Part shown: positions 25,016-32,547 of the stretch, in pieces
Layout of the letters: the number at the start of each line of letters is the position of its first letter
Position numbering within the stretch: position 1 is the stretch's first letter
Assembly: GCA_009843635.1 (NCBI GenBank)
Contig: VYDB01000027.1
Span: 1-52,846, forward strand
Reading direction: 5' to 3'
DNA: 52,846 nucleotides
Source: Gammaproteobacteria bacterium
GTDB lineage: Bacteria; Pseudomonadota; Gammaproteobacteria; Pseudomonadales; Azotimanducaceae
Program-made: the position numbers and the translations under genes
The notes under the pieces: model-generated
The model's input: the letters and a program-made list of their open reading frames with translations, nothing else
Database searches by the model: none
Told to the model about the DNA's origin: nothing

Positions 25016-25016
25016 C

Positions 25017-25025
25017 CAAAGTAGT
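25017..25025 (+). repeat. Target-site duplication, right copy (CAAAGTAGT)
   Basis: Second copy of the 9-base sequence found at 23663-23671. It supplies the first two bases of the GTG start codon of dctM. Confidence 0.8.
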
Positions 25026-26400
25026 GGAGGCCCTAGCGCCCATCCTGCTGTTCGCGCTGGTCTTCGCCCTGCTGCTGCTGGGCTACCCCGTGGCCCTGAC
25101 CTTGGCGGGCGGCTCGTTCGCCTTCGCCTTGGCCTGCGCCGGCCTCGGCGTCTTCGACTTGGACGTGCTCGGCTTTCTGCCTGGGCGGCTGTACGGCATC
25201 ATGGCCAATCAAACGCTCATCGCCGTGCCGCTGTTTGTCTTCATGGGCGCGATGCTGGAGCGCACGCGCATCGCCGAGCAGTTGCTGCGCACCCTGTCCG
25301 GGCTGCTCGGCGGGCTGCCCGGCGGACTGGGTCTCGGTGTGATTCTGATGGGCGCGCTGATGGCGGCGAGCACTGGCATTGTCGGCGCCACGGTGGTGAC
25401 GCTGGGGCTGATGGCGCTGCCCAACCTACTGCGGCAGGGCTACGACCCACGGCTGGCAACAGGCACCATCAGCGCCACCGGCGCCTTGGGGCAGATCATT
25501 CCGCCGTCCATCGCCTTGGTGCTGCTCGGCGACGTGCTCTCCAACGCCTACAGCCAAGCGCAGCTCGCCCAAGGCGTGTTTGCGCCGAAGACGGTCTCCA
25601 TCGGCGACCTGTTCGCCGGCTCGCTGCTCCCAGGAGCGGTGTTGGTGATTCTCTATGCGCTGTATCTGCTGACCGCTGCCGTCCTTAAGCCGCAACGGGC
25701 ACCCCCGCAGCGAGGCGCAAGCGCCGAATCGGAGGCACCAACTGCGGTCGCGTTGATTCGGGCGCTGCTGGCCCCCATGAGCCTGATCCTAGCCGTGCTC
25801 GGCAGCATTCTGGCCGGCTTGGCGACGCCCACCGAAGCCGCCGGGGTCGGCGCCTTGGGGGCGATGCTGCTGGCGCTGGCCAATCGAACCTTGAGCCGGG
25901 ATGTCCTGCGCTCCGTGTGCGAATCCACCCTGAAAACCACGGCCATGGTGTTCTTCATCCTCATCGGCGCATCGGTCTTCGCGCTGGTGTTTCGCGGTCT
26001 CGGCGGCGACGTCTTGGTGCAGGGGCTGTTCGAGGAGTTTCCCGGCGGCGCGCTGAGCGCCCTGCTCGCGGTGATGCTGGTGATTTTCCTGCTCGGCTTC
26101 GTGCTCGACTTCATCGAGATCACCTTCGTGGTGATTCCCGTGGTGGGCCCCGGCCTGCTGGCCTTGGGCATCGACCCCATCTGGCTGGGCGTGCTGGTCG
26201 CCGTGAACCTGCAAACCTCCTTCCTGACGCCGCCGTTCGGCTTTGCGCTGTTCTACTTGCGCGGCGTCACGCCGAAAGACATTCCCACCGCGGCCATGTA
26301 TCGTGGCGTGGTTCCCTTTGTTGCGCTGCAACTGGTGCTGCTGATGCTGCTGTTCGCCTTTCCGAACCTCGCCACCTGGCTGCCGGAGGCGTTGCGCTGA
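25024..26400 (+). CDS. dctM: TRAP transporter large permease (DctM)
   Basis: A 458-residue inner-membrane protein with 11-12 hydrophobic segments and typical DctM sequence such as PLFVFMGAMLER, GIVGATVVTLGLMALP and SATGALGQIIPPSI. The segment VLLGDVLSNAY...GDLFAGSLLPG resembles the mannitol/chloroaromatic (TakM-like) class. The start is GTG, formerly overlapping the dctQ stop. The upstream GAGGGG that could have served as its ribosome site is now 1.35 kb away, on the far side of the tnpB element; the bases just upstream (AATTCCCCAAAGTA) offer no replacement. Translation of an intact protein may therefore be low. The next gene overlaps its stop (TGATG). Confidence 0.9.
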   Translation: MEALAPILLFALVFALLLLGYPVALTLAGGSFAFALACAGLGVFDLDVLGFLPGRLYGIMANQTLIAVPLFVFMGAMLERTRIAEQLLRTLSGLLGGLPGGLGLGVILMGALMAASTGIVGATVVTLGLMALPNLLRQGYDPRLATGTISATGALGQIIPPSIALVLLGDVLSNAYSQAQLAQGVFAPKTVSIGDLFAGSLLPGAVLVILYALYLLTAAVLKPQRAPPQRGASAESEAPTAVALIRALLAPMSLILAVLGSILAGLATPTEAAGVGALGAMLLALANRTLSRDVLRSVCESTLKTTAMVFFILIGASVFALVFRGLGGDVLVQGLFEEFPGGALSALLAVMLVIFLLGFVLDFIEITFVVIPVVGPGLLALGIDPIWLGVLVAVNLQTSFLTPPFGFALFYLRGVTPKDIPTAAMYRGVVPFVALQLVLLMLLFAFPNLATWLPEALR

Positions 26401-27581
26401 TGGCCGCGACCCGATTGGCCCACCTGAAACTCTGGGACGGCGAGGGCTTTGCCTCCGCCGACGCCTTGGTGTTCAGCGAGGGCAAAATCCAAGCGATTGG
26501 GGCACTTGCCGACCTGCCTGCGAGCCGCGGCGAGCGCGTCATCGACTGCTCGGGCTTGACCGCCATTCCCGGCCTGATCGACGCGCACGTGCACTTGGAG
26601 CTGAGCCCGGACGACGCCAAGCCGCCGGACAAGCTGGCCACCGCTGAGCGCTTGCCGGCCATGGCCGAACGGGCCGAAGCCATGGCGCGGGCCGGCATCA
26701 CCACCGGCCGGGATTTGGGCGGCGGCGCTTGGCTGGAAATCGAAATCCGCAATCGCATCAACCGGGGCGCCTTGTTGGGTCCGAGACTCCTGTGCGCCGG
26801 CCAGCCCATCACCAGCGTGGCCGGCCACTGCCACTTCTGGGGCGGCGAGGCGGCTGGCTTCGCCGAGGCCGAAGCGGTGCTGCGGCGGCAGTTGGAGCAC
26901 GACGTGGATCTCATCAAGGTGATGGCCACCGGCGGGCGCATGACCCGGGGCAGCAACCCGATCGATCCGCAATTCGACCTGCCCACCTTGCGCCAAATCG
27001 TCGATCTGGCCACCAGCCACGAGCTGCCGGTCGCCGCTCACTGCCACGGCACCGAAGGCATCCGCATCGCCGCCGAAGCCGGGGTGCGCACCATCGAGCA
27101 CTGCTCCTGGGTGGGCCAAGCGGGCTGGGCCAGCGACTACCGGCCCGAGGTGGCGGCGGCAATGGCTGAACGCGGCGTCTGGGTGTCACCCACCGTCAGC
27201 CGGGGCTGGCGGCGCTTTCTCGACAACCCGGACTCGACCACCCTCAAACGCATTCAGGCCGCCTTCGAGGACATGCGCACCCGCGACATCCCCTTCATCG
27301 CCTCCACCGACGCCGGCATTCCCGGCGTCTATCACCACCACCTGCCCCAAGCCCTGCCGGTCTTCGCCGCCATCGCCGGCCTCACGCCAGAAGCCGCCTT
27401 GCGCACCGCCACCAGCGCCGCCGCCAAAGGTCTGGGCATAAGCCAGGTAACGGGTCGGCTCAAGCCCGGCCTGTCCGCCGACATCGTGCTGGTGCACGGC
27501 AACCCGCTGGACGATCTAGCCGTGCTGGCCGAACCGGCAGCGGTCTGGGCGCGGGGCGTGGAGGCGAAGGCGCTGTCGTAG
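26400..27581 (+). CDS. Metal-dependent amidohydrolase family protein
   Basis: A 393-residue TIM-barrel hydrolase of the amidohydrolase superfamily. Metal ligands are visible: HVH at about 63-65, a probable carboxylated lysine in DLIKVMATGG (about 173), H214/H216 in HCHGTEG, H234 in IEHCSW and D304 in ASTDAG. This pattern is shared with imidazolonepropionase-like and Xaa-Pro dipeptidase-like members; the substrate may be a lactam, amide or cyclic compound. Its ATG overlaps the dctM stop, so it is likely to hydrolyse something imported by the TRAP system. No signal peptide. Confidence 0.88.
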   Translation: MAATRLAHLKLWDGEGFASADALVFSEGKIQAIGALADLPASRGERVIDCSGLTAIPGLIDAHVHLELSPDDAKPPDKLATAERLPAMAERAEAMARAGITTGRDLGGGAWLEIEIRNRINRGALLGPRLLCAGQPITSVAGHCHFWGGEAAGFAEAEAVLRRQLEHDVDLIKVMATGGRMTRGSNPIDPQFDLPTLRQIVDLATSHELPVAAHCHGTEGIRIAAEAGVRTIEHCSWVGQAGWASDYRPEVAAAMAERGVWVSPTVSRGWRRFLDNPDSTTLKRIQAAFEDMRTRDIPFIASTDAGIPGVYHHHLPQALPVFAAIAGLTPEAALRTATSAAAKGLGISQVTGRLKPGLSADIVLVHGNPLDDLAVLAEPAAVWARGVEAKALS

Positions 27582-27641
27582 TGTGAATGTTGATCATCCG
27601 GGAAGCGAACAGCGGGATTCCGAAGTGACCGGTTGCACTCG

Positions 27642-28649
27642 ATGAGCCTTTTCGGCCGTTTGTTCAGGTACCGCGCCACCGAAGGGAAGTCGCCGCGCGA
27701 AGACTTCCTGACGGAAGCACTTGCTGGCTTGTTGGAAAACTCCCTTCTTTTGCGCGTAGCGTTCGTGAAGAGATTCGTAGATTGCGACGTGGAGACGGTG
27801 AGCGTGGAGACCCAAAAGAGTGCGGGGAGTTATGGCAGGCTTGATCTATGGCTTGAGGTACGGGAATGCTCCGGAGACCGTCATGTGGTCGTTTTCGAAA
27901 ACAAGATCGGGGCTCCAGAGGGCGACGGTCAGTTGCAAAGCTACGAGCGTTACCTTCGGGAGCACCACAAACAAGCGAAGAGCAGAACGCTAATCTACTT
28001 GACGCCCTACACTCCAAGCGATTTCCAGCCAGACGAAAAGTTGGTGGTGTTTCGGAACTTATGGTGGTATCAGGTCTTCGACTGGATGAAGGGCTGGGCA
28101 CAGGAGCCGGGGGCGGAAGCTGGCCCCGTCGCGCTTGTGAAAGAACTATTGGCTTTGATGGAGGAATGGGACTTGACCAACGAACTGAACGCCAGTGATT
28201 TAGCAGCCGCAGTAGCGTATAGGAACAGGGGGGTAGAGCAGCGAATGACCAGTATCCTCAGGGAGGTGGAGGACACTTGCAAAGTCAAGGGCAAGTGGGG
28301 CCATTACGATCGAGGGGCGTATTCCCAATCGTCATGGACCGATGATGACGAACACACATATCTGGAGTTCGGATACGAATTCAGCAGGGAAGACGAGAAT
28401 TGGAGCGTATCCAGCTTGCACCTCCCGTCGGCCTTCTTTGCGGTCAAGGGCGATGGCGTTGAGCAACTTTCCGGCTTGTCTTCTGATTCTGGCTGGAACG
28501 ACCCACCGGAATCTTGGAGTAGGGGGGACCAAGCGAAGGTAAAACGCATGGACAGCCTTGAGATAGGGGGCAAGTCGTTGCATTTGGCTTACCTCGCGTT
28601 TTTCAAGACAGCTCTCGAGGAAGCGGAAAAAGCGCTCCGGATTGGCTAG
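27642..28649 (+). CDS. PD-(D/E)XK nuclease superfamily protein
   Basis: 335 residues from the ATG at 27642; a TTG three codons earlier is possible. The segment GRLDLWLEV...HVVVFENKIGAPEGDGQL shows the PD-(D/E)XK core: Asp in RLDLW and the E-x-K triad in FENK. Flanking sequence (SPREDFLTEALAGLLE, QSYERYL) matches the PDDEXK_4 type found in defence and mobile islands. The base composition is visibly less G+C rich than in neighbouring genes, suggesting acquisition. Function is unknown; DNA cleavage or modification-dependent restriction is possible. Confidence 0.75.
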   Translation: MSLFGRLFRYRATEGKSPREDFLTEALAGLLENSLLLRVAFVKRFVDCDVETVSVETQKSAGSYGRLDLWLEVRECSGDRHVVVFENKIGAPEGDGQLQSYERYLREHHKQAKSRTLIYLTPYTPSDFQPDEKLVVFRNLWWYQVFDWMKGWAQEPGAEAGPVALVKELLALMEEWDLTNELNASDLAAAVAYRNRGVEQRMTSILREVEDTCKVKGKWGHYDRGAYSQSSWTDDDEHTYLEFGYEFSREDENWSVSSLHLPSAFFAVKGDGVEQLSGLSSDSGWNDPPESWSRGDQAKVKRMDSLEIGGKSLHLAYLAFFKTALEEAEKALRIG

Positions 28650-28674
28650 GTTCAGCTCCGCATCAACAAGTCGC

Positions 28675-29354
28675 TTAGGCCAGCCCCGCCAGCCGGTCAC
28701 GGCAATGCCCTCCCGCGTGTAGCTCTAGTCGTTCCCGTAAACCATCGTACCGGCGTGGCCTTCGCCAGCAAGCGACCGCCAGTAGCGCAATCCCTTGAAG
28801 AACTCGTTATCTATCGTGGCGGAAGATTTCATCTCCACCGGATGCGCCGTGGCTGCGTCATCGACAATCAGGTCCACTTGGTTGCCCCGATGGTCTCTCC
28901 AAGAGTGCAGCCTCGGAACCCGCCCAGCATGGTAGGCGACTTTCAGCGCTTCGCTAATCATCAGACTCTCGAACACGAGACCGCGCATGGCGTGGGTAGC
29001 GAGCTGGCTGGCACTCCCGATGCTCAACAAGCAGGCCCGCATCAACGAAGTAGAGCTTGGGGCTGCGGGTGAGCCAGCGATTGAAGCGACGATGATGGGG
29101 AAGCCGGCAGAAAACGACGAAGCTCGCTTCGAGCACTGACAACCAGCGGCGAACCCTGTCTTGAGCGCCCCCGCAGTCGTTGGCAAAGCTGGCGTGGTTC
29201 AGGAGTTGGCCCGCTCTTCAGGTCGCTCCAGTGACACATAGCTGCAATCGGCAAACAGGCAGCGCTGCAAGGTGGTATTTCCCGACTGCCGTGCCCCAGT
29301 CAGTCGAGCCGGGGATACTAGGCCACTGCTCGGCGCAACGTTTCGGTCGATCAT
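28675..29354 (-). pseudogene. Decayed AAA+ ATPase with DUF4143 C-terminal domain
   Basis: Fragments of one DUF4143 ATPase lie in three frames. The N-terminal piece has a mutated Walker A, GARQSGNTT, with Asn for Lys, and ends at a stop (29199). The ATPase core is missing (roughly 200 residues). The next frame resumes with NHASFANDCGG...LEASFVVF...SPKLYFVDAGL. A single-base frameshift near 29035 leads to LATHAMRGLVFESLMISEA and HPVEMKSSATIDNEFFKGL. A TAG at 28725 interrupts VYGND before the conserved SYTREGIAV. The family is common in mobile regions and has been grouped with toxin-antitoxin-like genes. It cannot make an active protein. Confidence 0.75.
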
Positions 29355-29486
29355 GACTACCTGTGTACAAATCCACGATCTGATCCTCCATTTGTACGAC
29401 TTGGTGGGTTGAAGGCAGGGGTGATTTGAAGTTGACCATAGTAACATCAGGTGAAAGCACTCAACGAAGATCAGGAGTTGGAAACT

Positions 29487-29738
29487 ATGAGCAACGACCA
29501 CTCGATTGATGCCCCGACAATCATGGCCTCCGAATTCAAGGCGAAATGCCTGAAGTTGATGGACGAGGTGGCGGAAACCAAGCAGGAACTCACTATCTCC
29601 AAGAACGGTCGCCGAGTGGCGCGGTTGGTGCCCTACCGCAAAAAGCCGAAGAGCCTGTTCGGCATGGACAAGGGGAAAATTGAGATTCTTGGTGATCTGA
29701 TCGAACCGCTGAATATCGAATGGGAAGCTTCTCGATGA
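29487..29738 (+). CDS. Phd/YefM-family antitoxin, apparently without its toxin
   Basis: An 83-residue protein with the Phd/YefM pattern: IMASEFKAKCLKLMDEVAETKQELTISKNGRRVARLVP (about 12-50) forms the DNA-binding dimer domain, followed by a toxin-neutralising tail. AGGAG lies 9 bases before the ATG at 29487; an earlier in-frame ATG at 29451 has no site. The next gene in such modules usually starts at the overlapping ATGA with a PIN-domain toxin, but here that frame closes after 22 codons. The antitoxin is intact and probably solitary. Confidence 0.8.
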   Translation: MSNDHSIDAPTIMASEFKAKCLKLMDEVAETKQELTISKNGRRVARLVPYRKKPKSLFGMDKGKIEILGDLIEPLNIEWEASR

Positions 29739-29831
29739 GTATTATTGAGGACAAAGGTTCGGGATTGAGCACGAAAGGGCTATCATCCGCTCATCATTGC
29801 TGAACTGCTCCACACTCCGACCAAGGAACGC

Positions 29832-30256
29832 ATGTTGGCGTTTCCCGAAGCCAAGAAGCTTGAGTTTCCAGATTGCCGTCCAGTGCGCATTCCGCGCAAC
29901 CGGATTGCGGGCGACGAAGGCCGGTTTGAGCACTGGGACGCCGACTCGGAAGTGGCGATGATGGTGCGCGAGCTCACCACCACTTGGCACGAGCATCCGT
30001 CGCAGCGGCTTAGTGATCTAGCCACCTTGATTTCCCGGCGCGGGTTCCACCGATTGAGACCTTCGGTTCGGCGGATCTTGCAGTGCTCGGGTCGAAGGGC
30101 GATCCGCGGCGCATTTTGCAGGCGGATCAGTCCATGTGCATGCGACCACTGGAGGACTCGCCGGGCCGAATCGTTGAGGTCGGGGAGGACGGGATTCGCC
30201 CCGGGCATTCATGGGGGCAGGATTTGGACACCCGGGGTCGCTTCGTCGCAAGGTAA
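29832..30256 (+). pseudogene. Frameshifted remnant of a Uma2/DUF820-like nuclease-fold protein
   Basis: From an ATG with AAGGA upstream the frame encodes VRIPRNRIAGDEGRFEHWDA and VRELTTTWHEHPSQRLSDLA. A one-base deletion near 30038 moves the conserved continuation to the next frame (PIETFGSADLAVLGSKGDPR, RILQADQSM), which ends at a TAA at 30254. The sequence resembles Uma2-family proteins as I recall them. The C-terminal part, where the nuclease motif should lie, is absent. The frame is open upstream to 29769. Confidence 0.45.
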
Positions 30257-30365
30257 CACCGGCACTAGATGTGCAGGAAACCTCCTTCGTCTTTCAAAGT
30301 GCGGCTTACGACTCCCTTGACCGAGCAAAGACGGGGACTGGTCATCGGTTTCTAGCGCAAGGGCA

Positions 30366-32393
30366 TCACCCTTGGCCACCTCGACTATTGCGGTTGCGAC
30401 GATAGCGAGACGAGGCGGAGCGCGTACGGAAACTTTCTAGTTCTCTTGCAAAGCGGCTCTCGTCCGGCAGGAGTTCTGAGGCACGCTCGTAGGCGGCAAT
30501 CACATCCGACCTAGGCGCTTGCAGGCGCGCTCGCACGAGAGCCAAGTCCCGCCATGCCCACGCGTGGCGGGTTGGTGGCGCGTCCATCAGTATCACCCTT
30601 TCGAGCTGGTCCCGAGCCTCACTGAGCAAACGTCTGTTGACTTCGGTCCAAGAAGGACCGCGCCGACGGTAGGCGTCGGTCGCGAGGCGCATCTTGATCT
30701 GCGCGAATTCATGCAATGCTCGGGCGTCGTTTAACACCGATTCGCCAGCTCGTTCAAAGTATCGGTGCGCGATCTGTCGCTCGCCTAGCCGCTTTGCAAG
30801 AATTGCGGTATCAATCGCGTCGGTCGGCGTGGGCACTTCCGCAATGCCATCTAGGATCGAACGCGCCAGACTATCCTCACCAGCTTCGAGCAATGCCTCA
30901 ACGAGGACATTCGCAACGTGGGCGCGACCGAATTCCGGTCCGTGTTCACGAAATCTCTCCCAAGCCTCTTGAGCTTCCGTGATGTTGCCTCGCTCGGTGT
31001 GCATGCGAATCACTTCGGCTGCCAAGATGGCCGAACTAGCGTTCGCTTCCCACGCGTTCCGTATTCGGCTGAACGCATCGTCAAGACTCCCCACGGTGCG
31101 TAGGTATGCAGCATCTTGCATCGCGGAGACCGCGGCATACTCTGGATGGGCTGGCAGAGTCACCCGGAAATAGGATCTGGCGTCGTCGAAATCAAACTTT
31201 GGTGCCGGAGAGCCGTTTTGCCGCATTGACTCGTATATCTGTGGCAGCCCGGTGAACCTTCCCTCGGCCAAGTCCAACTCCTTGAGGAACTCGCCGATGC
31301 GGCGGTTTCGGGCTGGGATAGGTGGGACATGGCCATCGGGCGCAAGATGGTGCCCCTCGATTCCGGGGACCGGACCAGGATAACTGATCACTTCGACACG
31401 ATCGGGATGGAGGAAGACCTTCGTTGGCTCGACCGTATCCTGGCGATAGGCTCGGTGGTAAACCGCGTTCACAAGTGCCTCCCGAAAGGCGATCTGAGGA
31501 TAACTCACCCAACCACGGACTTGATTGCGATCCCGGTGCTTTTGCAGGTGCGCATGGGAGAGTCCTTCAAAGTAGCTCAAGCAACCCCTGACCTGATCCG
31601 CAAGTGGCCCTCGAAAGACGCGTTCGTTTAAAACCTTCCCCGCTCGGTCTGCAGCAAACCGCACGACTTCGATTCTGGCCCCTGCGAACCACTTGGCAGG
31701 GTCATCTGAGAAAAAGAGGAGTCCGACGTTGCGAGGTGCTTCGTGGTCGTTAACGGGAGAACAGATGGCCAATCGACGATAGAGGTCGTGCGTGTCACTT
31801 CGGTCAAGTAGCCCGCTTTGGACGTCTCGGAGGTACTCGCGGACTCGAGTTTCACGGATATCTTCGACGCGAGCATTCAGGGCAACACGATCGTCCCAGG
31901 GAACACGAGCCGTCTGCTCAATGAGCATTTCAAGGCCGCCGCTCACCTCGGCATCGACGGTTGACTCGCCAACACGTATCCAGTATTTCCAACCGCCGCC
32001 GTGCACGTCTGGAGCTCGGTGTGGCCGGTTCTGGCTGGCTGGGATCCAGACGACCAGGATGTGCCGATCGCTGTAGGTCTCTGGTGACAGAATCGGTTCA
32101 AGGCTCGGCCGCATGCTTTTACAGCGTCCCCGCAGCCACCTTTGCGCTTGTTCGATTTCCGATGGTGTTAGCCCGTCTGGTGGGAGGACAGGCCGACCGT
32201 CTTCCTCTGCTATGCCGATAACAACGTAACCGCCGTTGAGGTTCTGGTAGTCGTTCGCGAAGGCGCAGATCGTCTTCAACGCCTGTGGCCCTGTAGTGGT
32301 ATCGTCCCAGCTTGCCTTGAACTCAACTCGCGCCGATTCCACCGAACGCGCGTGGACAAGGCGATCAAGGTTGATTGGCAGGATTGTGCTCAC
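30366..32393 (-). CDS. AlbA_2 (Schlafen-like) and GHKL-type ATP-binding protein with TPR-like C-terminus
   Basis: A 675-residue protein with three parts. Residues about 17-145 form an AlbA_2 nucleic-acid-binding domain (ESARVEFKASWD, CAFANDYQNLNGGYVVIGI). Residues about 298-415 resemble the HATPase_c_4 domain found with AlbA_2 (YPQIAFREALVNAVYHR, EVISYPGPVPG, RNRRIGEFLKEL). Residues about 425-660 are helical, TPR-like repeats. Such proteins are annotated as ATP-dependent transcriptional regulators or occur in defence islands; the TPR tail is less usual. TACAAT at 32474-32479 on the minus strand could be its -10 box. It lies downstream of pmbA on the same strand. Confidence 0.8.
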   Translation of the reverse strand: MSTILPINLDRLVHARSVESARVEFKASWDDTTTGPQALKTICAFANDYQNLNGGYVVIGIAEEDGRPVLPPDGLTPSEIEQAQRWLRGRCKSMRPSLEPILSPETYSDRHILVVWIPASQNRPHRAPDVHGGGWKYWIRVGESTVDAEVSGGLEMLIEQTARVPWDDRVALNARVEDIRETRVREYLRDVQSGLLDRSDTHDLYRRLAICSPVNDHEAPRNVGLLFFSDDPAKWFAGARIEVVRFAADRAGKVLNERVFRGPLADQVRGCLSYFEGLSHAHLQKHRDRNQVRGWVSYPQIAFREALVNAVYHRAYRQDTVEPTKVFLHPDRVEVISYPGPVPGIEGHHLAPDGHVPPIPARNRRIGEFLKELDLAEGRFTGLPQIYESMRQNGSPAPKFDFDDARSYFRVTLPAHPEYAAVSAMQDAAYLRTVGSLDDAFSRIRNAWEANASSAILAAEVIRMHTERGNITEAQEAWERFREHGPEFGRAHVANVLVEALLEAGEDSLARSILDGIAEVPTPTDAIDTAILAKRLGERQIAHRYFERAGESVLNDARALHEFAQIKMRLATDAYRRRGPSWTEVNRRLLSEARDQLERVILMDAPPTRHAWAWRDLALVRARLQAPRSDVIAAYERASELLPDESRFARELESFRTRSASSRYRRNRNSRGGQG

Positions 32394-32547
32394 AATTCAG
32401 GCTGCGCGTGTAGTGGGTGTGACCGCTTGTCGTTGCTAGCCAAAGCCCGTTGAGCTTCAAGGCTACACTTCGTATTGTACGCAAAATGGCAGCGCGACGG
32501 TGCGTTGCGATCCGCATGGACTGTTCAAGCGGTATGATCCCGTCGCT

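Larger units (their letters stand above)
23672..25016 (+). mobile_element. TIR-bounded element carrying a tnpB gene
   Basis: About 1.35 kb inserted between dctQ and dctM. The ends are inverted repeats of 25 bases with 23 identities, and a 9-base target duplication flanks it. The only gene is tnpB; there is no TnpA (HUH) or DDE transposase. Known IS200/IS605 and IS607 elements have no such terminal repeats and make no target duplication, so the element looks like a non-autonomous unit mobilised by another transposase with tnpB as passenger. One or two extra C bases lie between the right repeat and the duplication. Confidence 0.75.

Noticed and set aside
23672-25016. Ordinary IS200/IS605 (IS1341-type) element
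   Set aside because: That family has no terminal inverted repeats and makes no target duplication, both of which are seen here; kept only as a nested alternative.
29735-29803. 22-codon frame overlapping the antitoxin stop as a toxin gene
   Set aside because: Too short and without PIN or RelE features; at most the start of a lost toxin.
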